DNA of 64,000 nt from CALJFL01 sp963669435 (GTDB lineage: Bacteria > Pseudomonadota > Gammaproteobacteria > Pseudomonadales > Halieaceae). Shown here in pieces: positions 20,518 to 29,555 of the stretch (positions are counted from its first letter, which is position 1; every line of letters begins with the position of its first letter). The translations under genes and the position numbers were made by a program. The stretch is taken from the NCBI GenBank assembly GCA_963669435.1, contig OY770025.1:2418001-2482000 (forward strand). The letters run 5' to 3'. Below the pieces are notes generated by a model. The model saw only the letters and a list, made by a program, of their open reading frames with translations, was not told the DNA's origin and made no database searches.

Positions 20518-21747
20518 ATGCTCGATGTTGTAAAAATTTACACGCCCGACCTGGAAGTGGGGATGCACGTTTCCAGCCTGGATAGACCCTGGCTAGAGAC
20601 TCCCTTTGCACTTCAGGGTTTCCGTTTGCGTAACCAGGATGAAATTGAGCAACTGCGAGGGTTCTGTAAGTTTGTTTATGTCGATTGCATAAAAAGCGTA
20701 CAGGATGCGGCAATCCTCCGGCGCAAGGTACGTAACCGTCCGCGCCTGACCACCCAGGAGATGTTCCAGGATCGCAAACTGAAAAACTACCAGGATGCGA
20801 CCAACTGGGAAGAGGAATACCCGCGCGCCCAGGCGGCTGTGACCTCTCTGGCCTCGGGGATTGAGTCACTCTTTGAAGACACCGCCAAAGGTAAGGCGCT
20901 CAATGTGGTCGCGGTGAAAAAAGCCGTGGAGCCGATGATTGACAGCATCAGCCGCAATCCCGACGCCTGTATCTGGCTGGCGCGAATGAAACAGGAAGAC
21001 CAGTACACTTACCAACATGCCCTGGGTGCCGCGATTTGGGCGGTGGCGTTGGGGCGGCAGTTGGGATTACCCAAGTCAGATTTGAGAACACTGGCAATCG
21101 GTGGTGTGCTGTTCGACGTTGGTAAGTTACGTGTCGATCCCGAGTTGCTTAAATCCGATCGCAAACTCAGCGAAGATGAGTTTGAGCAGGTCCGCAATCA
21201 TGTCCAGCTTGGTGTGGAAATGATCAAGGAAAGTGGCCTGATGAACAGTGATGTGATTGCGATGATCAAGCATCACCACGAACGACATGATGGCTCGGGA
21301 TATCCTGACGGCCTGTCCGGCGATCAAATACCGATATTTGCGAGAATAGCGTCAATTGTTGATTGCTATGACGCTATTACCAGCCATCGCAGCTATGCCC
21401 GTGCCATTCCCCCATCAACCGCGATCAAAATGTTGTATGAGTGGAAGGATATCGATTTCCAGGGTGAATTGATCGAGCAGTTTATTCAGGCTGTTGGCAT
21501 CTATCCTGCCGGGACACTGGTTGAATTGACCACCGGAGAGGTCGGTGTGGTAGTAGCTGAGTACAGGACGCGACGTCTGCGGCCCAAAGTTCGCGTATTA
21601 CTTGATAGTGAGAAGCAGCCCATCCCCGGGGTTGAGACCATTGACCTGTCGGCCCAGATGAGTACCGCCGATGGTGCGAGGTTAGACATTGCCACAAGTC
21701 TGCAGCCCGATGCGTACGGCATCGATATGAGAACGATCGCGCTCTAA
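20518..21747 (+). CDS. DUF3391/HD-GYP domain protein with an altered HD motif
   Basis: The protein (409 residues) has an N-terminal DUF3391 domain (about 1-145) and an HD-GYP domain (about 155-340) with HHERHDGSGYP at about 253-263. HD-GYP proteins degrade cyclic di-GMP using metal ions. The metal-binding histidine of HDxGK is replaced: residues 199-203 read FDVGK. Other likely ligands remain (H167, D200, H228, H252/H253). It may bind two rather than three metals, or act as a binding protein. A ~65-residue C-terminal beta domain (AGTLVELTTGEVGVVVAE) follows, typical for this subfamily. No phosphoreceiver domain is present, so the input is probably via DUF3391. Confidence 0.87.
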   Translation: MLDVVKIYTPDLEVGMHVSSLDRPWLETPFALQGFRLRNQDEIEQLRGFCKFVYVDCIKSVQDAAILRRKVRNRPRLTTQEMFQDRKLKNYQDATNWEEEYPRAQAAVTSLASGIESLFEDTAKGKALNVVAVKKAVEPMIDSISRNPDACIWLARMKQEDQYTYQHALGAAIWAVALGRQLGLPKSDLRTLAIGGVLFDVGKLRVDPELLKSDRKLSEDEFEQVRNHVQLGVEMIKESGLMNSDVIAMIKHHHERHDGSGYPDGLSGDQIPIFARIASIVDCYDAITSHRSYARAIPPSTAIKMLYEWKDIDFQGELIEQFIQAVGIYPAGTLVELTTGEVGVVVAEYRTRRLRPKVRVLLDSEKQPIPGVETIDLSAQMSTADGARLDIATSLQPDAYGIDMRTIAL

Positions 21748-21778
21748 AACCTTCGATTGCGGTAACTCGGCGCCGTCC

Positions 21779-22180
21779 TCAGATATCGAAATCCTTCACT
21801 GCTGTGAGGAGTTGCCTGCAGGTAATTTGCCCCACCAGCTTACCGTCCTCCACGACAGGTCGGCGACGTTTATTTTTTAGCAACATATCCTGCGCGACGT
21901 CCACGATATCTTCGTTCGGGTGGGCAACCACCAGATTATCGCTGGCCATGTAATCTTTGACCTGGCCTATCCCTGTGTCGTTATAGACTGCACCCAAGCC
22001 GGCTCGCAGGCAGTCCAGCTCCGACAAGATGCCTACCAGGTTGCCACGATCATCAACAACACAGACGCCGGATACCTTGTTGTTGATGATTACCTGCATG
22101 GCCGCAAGTACATTGTCGTTTGCTCGAACCGTGACCGGGTTGGTGAGCATGTAATCCCGCAGGTTTACCGATTGCAGCAT
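21779..22180 (-). CDS. Two-CBS-domain protein
   Basis: The protein (133 residues) is two tandem CBS domains: VNLRDYMLTNPVTVRANDNVLAAMQVI, then VKDYMASDNLVVAHPNEDIVDVAQDML. CBS pairs bind adenine nucleotides and sense energy charge; stand-alone proteins of this size usually regulate a partner, which is unknown here. ATG 22180 is preferred, since AGGAG lies seven bases upstream and the longer reading starts without a site. It converges with the HD-GYP gene 31 bases away, where no clear terminator is seen. Confidence 0.88.
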   Translation of the reverse strand: MLQSVNLRDYMLTNPVTVRANDNVLAAMQVIINNKVSGVCVVDDRGNLVGILSELDCLRAGLGAVYNDTGIGQVKDYMASDNLVVAHPNEDIVDVAQDMLLKNKRRRPVVEDGKLVGQITCRQLLTAVKDFDI

Positions 22181-22449
22181 AATGGTCTCCTTGATGTCCC
22201 CTGCCAAGAAGTGACTCTCACAGTATAGACCCTGTGAACAAACTGGTAGTGTGCAGTTTTTCCATAATGGCGATGGTCTCTTGGAGCCGGTTGGCGTAAC
22301 TCGCTGGGTCGATTAATCGGCGACTGTTGGGGGACAAGCTGGTTCGAGAACGAGTCACGGGGACAACAGCGCGGGGTTCTACTGCGCGTGCGGCCAGAAG
22401 CGGTCTAAACTGAGAGACTATTCAATCCGACAGGTAAGAGGTGTGGCAG

Positions 22450-22950
22450 ATGAAACAACTACACTTGCTTCGACATGCCAAATCCGCCTGGGATGATCCT
22501 GCGCTCGAAGACCACGAACGTGGTCTGAATGCACGAGGTCGCCGTGATGCACCGCGTATGGGAGCCGCCCTTGCCGCACGACTGGACCCGTTGAGTATCG
22601 TCCACAGTTCTGCTCGGCGGGCGACGTTGACGCTGGGGGGTTTGAGCGAGGGTTGGCCGCAGTTGTCGTCCTTTGGGCACCATCGCGAATCAGCGCTGTA
22701 CACGTTCAGCTATGTCGAATTGCTTAGCTGGCTTGAATCACAGGACGATGGGCGGGAGACATTGTTTTTAATTGGCCACAACCCCGCATTTACTGATCTG
22801 GCCAATTGCTTGCTGGGTCGTAGGGAGTTCGACAACATCCCGACGGCTGGCTACGTCCAGTTGACCCTGGATGTATCGAACTGGAGTGAAATTGGCGCAG
22901 GATCCGCCCGCGGGGTGGATCACCTGTTTCCCAAGGAACTTAACTGTTGA
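22450..22950 (+). CDS. sixA: SixA-type phosphohistidine phosphatase
   Basis: The protein (166 residues) is a histidine phosphatase with the catalytic LLRHAKSAW motif at the N-terminus, the second arginine in HSSARRATLT and the late histidine in LIGHNPAF. SixA dephosphorylates histidine phosphotransfer domains or the nitrogen PTS. Start ATG 22450 has AAGAGG eight bases upstream; an in-frame GTG nine bases earlier is less well placed. It stands alone between the CBS protein and the Kazal lipoprotein. Confidence 0.87.
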   Translation: MKQLHLLRHAKSAWDDPALEDHERGLNARGRRDAPRMGAALAARLDPLSIVHSSARRATLTLGGLSEGWPQLSSFGHHRESALYTFSYVELLSWLESQDDGRETLFLIGHNPAFTDLANCLLGRREFDNIPTAGYVQLTLDVSNWSEIGAGSARGVDHLFPKELNC

Positions 22951-23064
22951 AGGCGCTTTTGTTGAGTGAGGGGCGCTGTTAGGTTAGGCCCCCGGTGCTG
23001 CGCAAAAGACCTAAAAATGCTAGTCTTGCGTCTTTAAATTGCCTTGAGCCACAAGGAACCCTTA

Positions 23065-23316
23065 ATGCGAACAGCCGTCACCCTGGGTGCGATGCTGCTG
23101 CTGGCCGGATGTGCCAGTACCGGCCCCGCCCCAATGTTAACCACCCAATGTACTACGCCTCGCCCCCAGGTCTGCACGATGGAATACGCGCCGGTTTGTG
23201 CCACCCGTAATGGCGGTGCCAGGGCTGACTACTCTTCAGCGTGCAACGCTTGCGCGGATGATAATGTGACTGCCTATATCAATGGTCGTTGTGATGGTGG
23301 GAGCAGCGGAGGCTGA
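23065..23316 (+). CDS. Small lipoprotein with a Kazal-type inhibitor domain
   Basis: The protein has 83 residues. The signal peptide ends LLLAGC, so Cys16 is probably lipidated. The mature part carries six more cysteines (29, 37, 45, 60, 63, 76) in the Kazal pattern: CTMEYAPVCA, then DYSSACNACADDN, then NGRC. Kazal domains are canonical serine-protease inhibitors, common in animals and scattered in bacteria. A surface or periplasmic role protecting against proteases is inference. The ATG at 23065 is chosen because AAGGAA precedes it and the lipoprotein signal starts there. Confidence 0.85.
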   Translation: MRTAVTLGAMLLLAGCASTGPAPMLTTQCTTPRPQVCTMEYAPVCATRNGGARADYSSACNACADDNVTAYINGRCDGGSSGG

Positions 23317-23396
23317 AGCTCCGTGCAGGTAGCGCCTGAACCGCTGGCTCTCCATCCGCGGATCGCACCCCAATTCACCAGAAAACGAGAATAATA

Positions 23397-24707
23397 ATGA
23401 GTCTTACAAATCGCATCTTAATCGCCATGGTCGCGGGCATCCTCATGGGCTCGCTGATAAACCTGCTGCTTGGAAGTTCGGGGATTTCCGATACTTTCCG
23501 AATGCTTATCGATGATTATTTGATCAGCGGCCTGTTTGACCTTGTCGGACGAATATTCGTTGCCTCACTCAAGTTGCTGGTCGTTCCCCTGGTCCTGGTT
23601 TCGCTGATTTGTGGTTCCAGTTCGATGGGGGATAGCGCCAGAATGGGCCCGATTGCCGTAAAAACGCTGGGGTTCTACCTCGCTACCACGGCAATTGCGG
23701 TCACTATCGCACTATTGTTCGCGATGCTGGTTGGCCCGGGAACACATGTGTCTCTGGATAGCAGTGCTAGCTTCCAGCCCCAGGTACCGCCGCCGCTGAT
23801 CGATGTGCTGGTTGATATATTTCCCTCAAACCCGGTGCGGGCGATGGCCGACGGAAAGATGCTGCAGATCATTGTATTTGCATTGCTGTTTGGTTACGCG
23901 ATCTCCCATGCGGGTGAACCGGGGCGACGCATGGCCGCATTTTTCCGCGATATGGAAGCGGTGGTCATGAAGATGGTCAGCGTGCTGATGGCATTTGCGC
24001 CCTATGGTGTGTTTGCGTTGTTAGCCAAGCTCTTCGCCAACATGGGCATCAGTGCGATCATGGACCTGGCCGCTTACTTCTTTACCGTGCTGGCCGTGTT
24101 GATTTTCCATGGGTTAGTAGTCTACAGCCTGCTACTTAAAACGATTGCGGGACTATCGCCGCGCATACTACTGACCAAGATGCGGTCCGTGTGGGCGTTT
24201 GCCTTTAGTACCGCGTCATCAGGGGCAACCCTGCCAATTACCTTGCGTACGGTGGAAAAGCGTATGGGTGTGCACAATTCCGTGGCTGGGTTTACTGTTC
24301 CCCTGGGGGCAACCATCAATATGGACGGTACGGCGATTATGCAGGGTGTCGCCACGGTATTCATCGCACAAGTTTACGGCGTAGACCTCACCATGACCTC
24401 ATTGATTGTGGTCATCCTGACCGCCACGCTGGCCTCTATTGGCACCGCCGCTGTGCCGGGTGTCGGCTTGATTACGTTGGCGTTGGTTCTGGAGCAAGCT
24501 GGCCTACCCGTGGAGGGCATCGCGCTGATCATTGGCGTAGATCGCTTACTCGACATGGTGAGAACCGCGGTCAACGTGACCGGAGACTGTACGGTTTCAC
24601 TGATCGTGGCGAAGAGCGAGAATCATCTGGAAGAGCGCGTTTTTCTCAATCCCAAAGCAGATATGGCTGACGACGAGGAGTCAGCAGAGCAGCGCGCAGC
24701 GGCCTAG
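23397..24707 (+). CDS. Dicarboxylate/amino acid:cation symporter (DAACS family)
   Basis: The protein (436 residues) has eight or more membrane helices plus re-entrant loops. Family signatures include the serine-rich loop AFSTASSGATLPIT, GATINMDGTAIMQG and the C-terminal DRLLDMVRTAVNVTGD motif that binds substrate carboxylates. It imports glutamate, aspartate or C4-dicarboxylates with sodium or protons. Substrate cannot be assigned. It is ten bases ahead of the metallo-beta-lactamase-fold gene and may be co-transcribed with it. Confidence 0.93.
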   Translation: MSLTNRILIAMVAGILMGSLINLLLGSSGISDTFRMLIDDYLISGLFDLVGRIFVASLKLLVVPLVLVSLICGSSSMGDSARMGPIAVKTLGFYLATTAIAVTIALLFAMLVGPGTHVSLDSSASFQPQVPPPLIDVLVDIFPSNPVRAMADGKMLQIIVFALLFGYAISHAGEPGRRMAAFFRDMEAVVMKMVSVLMAFAPYGVFALLAKLFANMGISAIMDLAAYFFTVLAVLIFHGLVVYSLLLKTIAGLSPRILLTKMRSVWAFAFSTASSGATLPITLRTVEKRMGVHNSVAGFTVPLGATINMDGTAIMQGVATVFIAQVYGVDLTMTSLIVVILTATLASIGTAAVPGVGLITLALVLEQAGLPVEGIALIIGVDRLLDMVRTAVNVTGDCTVSLIVAKSENHLEERVFLNPKADMADDEESAEQRAAA

Positions 24708-24716
24708 GACACCCAC

Positions 24717-25367
24717 ATGACGATTCAGGTTTCCATTGTTCCTGTCACGGCGTACCAACAGAACTGCTCCATCATCAAGTGCGAAGAGACGGGGCAGGCA
24801 GCCATTGTTGACCCTGGTGGCGATACGGAACGTGTTCTTGCCGCGGCAGAGAAGATGGACGCCACGGTAGAAAAGATCATCCTTACCCATGGCCACATGG
24901 ATCATTGTGCGGCCTCGGATGTACTGCGCCAGCAACTGCAGGTACCGATCGAAGGGCCCCATAAAGAGGATGCGTTCTGGATCGACAAACTACCTCAGTG
25001 GTGCGAGATGTCCGGTTTTCCACACGCAGACGCCTTCGTGCCCGACCGCTGGTTGGTCGAGGGTGATGTGGTTACGGTCGGCGCGCAGCCGCTCCAGGTC
25101 TATCATTGTCCGGGGCATACCCCGGGCCATGTGGTATTCCTCTATCAACCACAGAAAGTAGCCTGGGTGGGAGATGTGCTGTTCCAGGGGTCGATTGGCC
25201 GCACGGACTTCCCACGGGGCAACCATGAGCAGTTGATCGATAGCATTCGCAGCAAGCTTTTTCCCTTGGGTGATGACATCACCTTTATCCCCGGGCACGG
25301 TCCCACCTCAACCTTTGGCCAGGAACGCCAGACCAACCCCTTTGTTGCCGACCAGCGCTATGGCTGA
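24717..25367 (+). CDS. Metallo-beta-lactamase-fold hydrolase (glyoxalase II/YcbL-like)
   Basis: The protein (216 residues) has the full metal set of the fold: THGHMDH, HCPGHTPGH, the aspartate in VGDVLFQGSIGRTD, and a final GHGPTSTFGQE. Its length and the IGRTDFPRG loop match the short YcbL-type hydrolases of glyoxalase II type, cytoplasmic enzymes that cleave thioesters. The natural substrate is not clear. Its stop overlaps the next start (ATGGCTGA), so the DUF2288 gene is probably translated in coupling with it. Confidence 0.9.
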   Translation: MTIQVSIVPVTAYQQNCSIIKCEETGQAAIVDPGGDTERVLAAAEKMDATVEKIILTHGHMDHCAASDVLRQQLQVPIEGPHKEDAFWIDKLPQWCEMSGFPHADAFVPDRWLVEGDVVTVGAQPLQVYHCPGHTPGHVVFLYQPQKVAWVGDVLFQGSIGRTDFPRGNHEQLIDSIRSKLFPLGDDITFIPGHGPTSTFGQERQTNPFVADQRYG

Positions 25368-25692
25368 ATCCGGCATGGAACGCAGCGAACTTTTGCGCCG
25401 GGAATATCTGGGACAGACGGCGCGGATAGCCTGGCGCGATCTGCAGACCTACTATGCCGGGGGCAAGGTAGTTAAGGTCGATCCGACGTTGGACCTGGTC
25501 GAGGTCGCTGTGCAGTTAGGACTGGATAGTACCGAACGTTTCGAACAGTGGATCGCTGCCGGGGAGGTCGCTCCCGTTAGTGATTCCCAGGCGCTGCGTT
25601 GGTACGAGGAAAACGCGGAACTTTGGGCAGTGGTGGCGGCACCCTGGGTACTTGTACAGGATCGCGTGGAAGCTCAGCCGAAAGGGGCCTAG
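25360..25692 (+). CDS. DUF2288 family protein
   Basis: The small cytoplasmic protein (110 residues) matches the DUF2288 pattern: LLGQTARIAWRDLQ-type start (here YLGQTARIAWRDLQTYYAGGKVV), DLVEVAVQL, then a W-rich tail (LRWYEENAELWAVVAAPWVLVQ). No function is known. The ATG overlapping the upstream stop is chosen; the longer reading upstream lies in the neighbour's coding frame. Its stop codon overlaps the stop of the convergent amidohydrolase by four bases (CTAG). Confidence 0.8.
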   Translation: MAESGMERSELLRREYLGQTARIAWRDLQTYYAGGKVVKVDPTLDLVEVAVQLGLDSTERFEQWIAAGEVAPVSDSQALRWYEENAELWAVVAAPWVLVQDRVEAQPKGA

Positions 25693-27461
25693 TGCGGCTC
25701 TAGTGGGTGCAGTTCACCCTCAAACACCGTGCCCCAGATGTTGATATCCCGAAGATTCTCGGCGCCGACATCATAGGGGCTTCGCTCCAGCACAGTGAAA
25801 TCCGCTTTTTTCCCCGCGCGAATGGAACCAATACGGTCTTCCCAGCCCATTATCCACGCGGCATCGATGGTGATTGCGCGCAACGCACTGTCCAGTGATA
25901 TACGCTCATTTCTACCGGTAGCATTGCCGTTGATGGTTACGCGGTTTGTGGCGTTGTAGGCCAGCGTCAATGGCGACAGCGGCGCCATTGGACTATCTGA
26001 GTGCAGTGCAAAAGGGACACCAGCGCGCTCCAGGGAGCCGAGCCGGACCATCTGGCTGCCACGGTCCGGCCCCAGCCATTGCTCACTGTAAATGTCCGAC
26101 AGGATGTAGTGGTAGTAGGGGTTAGCCGAAACGGCAGCGCCCAGTGCCTTGAGCTGGCGGGTCTGGTCTTCTGTACTGTAGGCAAAATGTTCCACGGTAA
26201 AGCGATGATCAGGTCTGGGGTGGTTCGATTGCAGGTCCCTGAGCATATCGATTACCGCGGCGGCGCTTTTGTCTCCGTTGGTATGAGCGTGCAACTTGTA
26301 ACCCGCCCGCCAGAAGAACTCGGCCCACTCGCCGGTTATTGCCAATGGGGCCATCCACTGACCATCATGACCATCGAGATAGCCCGGTGGTCCCATTTGC
26401 GACAGACCACTGAAAATCGCGCCGTCCATCATCAGCTTGAAGTGCCGGTCGATCATTACACGGTGTGAGTTTGCTGCCCTCCAGCCTTCAATTTCCTGGA
26501 GGGCCTCCTCGGGTGTCTTTTTGCGAGCGAGAAAGTCGGTGATGATGGGCGTCAGGATGACCCGGCTCGGCGCGCGACTGCTTTCAGCGACGGCCCTGAC
26601 CAGCTCTATTTCGGCCACAGGATCACCGAACACGCCCGTTCCCATGTCCAGTGCGGTTGTGACTCCGCCCTGGTGCATCATCTCTAGAAAGTTCTTCATA
26701 CCCGCGCCAAAGCGCTCTGGGGCGAGAATAAAGGCCATTCTCGGTGTGAGCAGGTGCATCCCGTTTTCCCAGAACTTGCCCGCCTCCCAGTCCACCTCAT
26801 GGTGTCCTTCCGTGTCTTCCTGCGTGAGTCCAAGCATCGCCAGGGCGCTGTCGTTGGCTACCATCTCGTGAAATGACCGGTGCCAGAGCATCACGGCTTG
26901 ATTCGGGAACCAGCGATTTAACACGGTGCGATCGATATCTCCGTGCCATAGCTGATGATAGCCCCAGGTGATAAAGGGGACTTTCTCGTCTTCGTGGGCG
27001 GCCACCAGTATCTTTAACTGGGCCTCGTAGGCCTGGGGGTTCCTCGCGCCTGGGAAATTGCCGGTTGGAAGCGTCCAATCATCCGGTGCCAGGAAGGGAA
27101 ACTGCGTGATCACGGCAGGCAGGGCCGGGTGCACATGCGGATCGATAAACCCGGGCATGAGTACCAGATTTTCAAGGGAGCGGTCGATCGTGCCGGAGCG
27201 TGCGTCCAGCCAGGGTTGCAGGCTTTCCAACGAGCCCACGCCGACAATCAGTCCATCCTCCACAGCCACCGCCGTGGCCTCTGGCAACGCGGGTTCCATG
27301 GTGATGATTTTTTTTGCGGTGTAAACGGTCAGCGCATTCGCTGCCGTACTGATTAGTAGGCAGGCGAGCGCCGCCAGGAATGGCTTGATGCACCTCTGAA
27401 TAACACGGTAATGCGTCAGCGGAGCCTCAGCAGCTCTTTGGCAAGGCGTAACTGATACCAA
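25689..27461 (-). CDS. Exported amidohydrolase (YtcJ-like, amidohydrolase-3)
   Basis: The protein (590 residues) has a signal peptide (CIKPFLAALACLLISTAANA), then an amidohydrolase barrel: MPGFIDPHVHPALPA metal motif, HTNGDKSAA, TVEHFAYS and FALHSDSPMAPL with the metal-binding aspartate. The C-terminal IGSIRAGKKADFTVLERSP strand is typical. YtcJ-type enzymes hydrolyse amide or related bonds; the substrate is unknown. The start is TTG, six bases after GGAG, with no ATG upstream of the signal. It follows the M48 gene by 42 bases and may be the last gene of the long operon or an independent unit. Confidence 0.87.
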   Translation of the reverse strand: MVSVTPCQRAAEAPLTHYRVIQRCIKPFLAALACLLISTAANALTVYTAKKIITMEPALPEATAVAVEDGLIVGVGSLESLQPWLDARSGTIDRSLENLVLMPGFIDPHVHPALPAVITQFPFLAPDDWTLPTGNFPGARNPQAYEAQLKILVAAHEDEKVPFITWGYHQLWHGDIDRTVLNRWFPNQAVMLWHRSFHEMVANDSALAMLGLTQEDTEGHHEVDWEAGKFWENGMHLLTPRMAFILAPERFGAGMKNFLEMMHQGGVTTALDMGTGVFGDPVAEIELVRAVAESSRAPSRVILTPIITDFLARKKTPEEALQEIEGWRAANSHRVMIDRHFKLMMDGAIFSGLSQMGPPGYLDGHDGQWMAPLAITGEWAEFFWRAGYKLHAHTNGDKSAAAVIDMLRDLQSNHPRPDHRFTVEHFAYSTEDQTRQLKALGAAVSANPYYHYILSDIYSEQWLGPDRGSQMVRLGSLERAGVPFALHSDSPMAPLSPLTLAYNATNRVTINGNATGRNERISLDSALRAITIDAAWIMGWEDRIGSIRAGKKADFTVLERSPYDVGAENLRDINIWGTVFEGELHPLEPH

Positions 27462-27503
27462 AACAGTCTCCTGTTTGTAATGGGGCGCGGCGACCTGTGC
27501 CCG

Positions 27504-28889
27504 CTATTTTATAACTTTGATCCAGTCGCCGGTGCGCGGTTCGCCGCGAGGATATAGACCGTTTATCAGCCGCAGCTGCGCTTCTGCGTCGGGTATGCGC
27601 ACGCTGGACGCCAGGCTCTCCATTGTCGCTCCCCGCGGTACCTGTATGTACTGAACATAGCGCGGATCGCTGACCTTGGTCTCTTTCGGGTGCATTGGCC
27701 TGAAACTCTCAATAATCGCCAACAGATCGGCGTCGCTGGCCGTGAAATCCTGGGCCGAACCCTCAAACAGGTAAGTGTAGCGGTAGTCGATCACGGCCAG
27801 ACGTTTGCTGGTACCGGCGCCACTGCTGGTGGCGGTGTAGCCTTTCAGACCTGCCTGCTCAAGCGCTTTGCCATCAGCGAGGTCACCTTTGGCAGTTGAC
27901 TCCATCACCGCCTGGGGACTCTGACTGGCATCCAGGCGCTGAATGCGGATGGTGAGTGAGGCAGTGCCATCGTCGGCGGTGGCTACAATTTGTTGGGCGC
28001 TGGGCGTCACAGTCCAGCCCTCGGGATGGGCAAAGGTGAATTTGAGTTTGTTGTGGTAGTAGCGGTTTTCTGGACGCAGCCCCTGCACGCTTGGCCCCCA
28101 GACCAGCCCACGCATATGGCTCTGGAATTCTCCCGGCACTTCAGGGCTCTCAAGATACTCGTCTGTCTGCAGTTCCCCGGCAGCGCGAATCACCGTCTGC
28201 AGGCGCTTGTCGTTGCGTGGGTGTGAAGCATAAAGTCCGTGGTAGCTGCCTTTTTTCTGGCCGGTTTCCTTGGCTTTCAGGCGCTGGAACATTTCCTGGT
28301 TTTTAAGCACGCCAATCACCTCGAGAAGCGCCTCGGGGTCATAGCCGGACTTATACATGTACTCTGCACCGAGACCGTCCGCCTCCAGTTCCTGCTCGCG
28401 ACCGTAGCCACTGACTAATTCGGTTCCGTACATGGTTGACGCGTCGGCGAGGTCGCCGCTGCCGGTCAGTATGTACACGGTGGTGGCGAGTACCTTATTG
28501 GCGACGCTGGCGGACTGGCGCTCGAGCGAGTGATTCGCGGTGATGTGCGCTATTTCATGGGCGAGCACACCGGCCATTTCGGCCTCATTGTCCAGGTAGG
28601 CTAGCAAGCCCCGGTTGATGTAAACGTAGCCGCCGGGTGTGGCGAAGGCGTTGATATCCGGGCTGTCGATGACGGTAAACGTAAAGTCATCAGGATCGCG
28701 ACGCGCATTCTCTACCAGGCTGCGGCCGATTCGTGTTACGTAAGCGGCCAGTTCAGGATCGTCATAGATGGCGCCATCGCTGACGAATTTTTCATACATT
28801 TCGTCCCCGACCGAGGACGCCTGTGAGTGGGCCCCGAGAGCGAGCAGTCCCAGGGCCGCAAAGCGGATCAGCCAGGTGCGCAAGTACAT
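27504..28889 (-). CDS. Periplasmic M48-family metalloprotease
   Basis: The protein (461 residues) has a signal peptide (IRFAALGLLALGAHSQASS) and an M48 peptidase domain with the zinc motif HEIAHITANH and a downstream glutamate ligand in EQELEADGLGAEYM. The C-terminal ~230 residues include a region ending in a LysM-like segment (QVPRGATMESLASSVRI, then NGLYPRGEPRTGDWIKVI). Relatives such as BepA and LoiP do outer-membrane protein quality control. It lies three bases from the preceding lipoprotein gene, so it belongs to the same transcript as the VWA/ExbB cluster, where it could process or assemble that complex (inference). Confidence 0.9.
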   Translation of the reverse strand: MYLRTWLIRFAALGLLALGAHSQASSVGDEMYEKFVSDGAIYDDPELAAYVTRIGRSLVENARRDPDDFTFTVIDSPDINAFATPGGYVYINRGLLAYLDNEAEMAGVLAHEIAHITANHSLERQSASVANKVLATTVYILTGSGDLADASTMYGTELVSGYGREQELEADGLGAEYMYKSGYDPEALLEVIGVLKNQEMFQRLKAKETGQKKGSYHGLYASHPRNDKRLQTVIRAAGELQTDEYLESPEVPGEFQSHMRGLVWGPSVQGLRPENRYYHNKLKFTFAHPEGWTVTPSAQQIVATADDGTASLTIRIQRLDASQSPQAVMESTAKGDLADGKALEQAGLKGYTATSSGAGTSKRLAVIDYRYTYLFEGSAQDFTASDADLLAIIESFRPMHPKETKVSDPRYVQYIQVPRGATMESLASSVRIPDAEAQLRLINGLYPRGEPRTGDWIKVIK

Positions 28890-28892
28890 CAG

Positions 28893-29555
28893 TTAGTACT
28901 CGCTGGAAAGAAATTCAAGTAGTTGATCGCCAATACCATCACAAGCCGTGCCCTGGACGGGGGCGATGATGGGGATAGGGACAACAACGGCTGGCATATA
29001 AGATTGTCCGCTGGCCGTCGTATTGACTCGTCCAACTTCTGCGCGATCAGTGAAGTCCCAGATCGTCGCCTCGTAGTTGGCGTCGTTGCCCCAGGTGCCG
29101 AAACCGAAGCAACCTGCACCACCGGGGCCGATTCCGCAGGTCATTGAACCCGCCGAATTGGTTTGGATCGTACTGCCGTCGATCCAGATCATGTATTCCG
29201 TTTTCAGTTCCGCCATTTTTGCTGCCACCGGCGGGTGCACCATAATCTTGTCAATATCCCGGGGCCGCAGTGGCGCCGTTCTTGGCTCAAACCAGGGATA
29301 TAGCTCGTTGATGAACTCCAACTCGCCCATCACGTAGATGCTCTTGTCCCGGGCGTGGATATGTTTGCCGACGCAGCGGATAAAGTCGGGCTCGGTCTCA
29401 TAGTCGCTGGCATGGCGCCTGCCGAGAATGACCACTGTGGAATCGCCAATACCCGCAGTCGGTTCATTAAACACCATTTCATCGACGGTGGCGGTCACGC
29501 AGCCAGTCAGCAGAGTGGTGACAAGCAGGAGACCGGTTGCAGTGTAGCGCGTCAT
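28893..29555 (-). CDS. Lipoprotein of unknown function
   Basis: The protein (220 residues) has a lipoprotein signal ending LLTGC (Cys19). I recognise no domain with certainty. It opens with VVILGRRHASDYETEPDFIRCVGKHI, a segment that also appears in small bacterial lipoproteins of unknown role, and contains a glycine/cysteine-rich stretch (SMTCGIGPGGAGCFGFGTWG). The start overlaps the previous stop by four bases (ATGA), indicating translational coupling in the VWA/ExbB operon. Confidence 0.65.
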   Translation of the reverse strand: MTRYTATGLLLVTTLLTGCVTATVDEMVFNEPTAGIGDSTVVILGRRHASDYETEPDFIRCVGKHIHARDKSIYVMGELEFINELYPWFEPRTAPLRPRDIDKIMVHPPVAAKMAELKTEYMIWIDGSTIQTNSAGSMTCGIGPGGAGCFGFGTWGNDANYEATIWDFTDRAEVGRVNTTASGQSYMPAVVVPIPIIAPVQGTACDGIGDQLLEFLSSEY

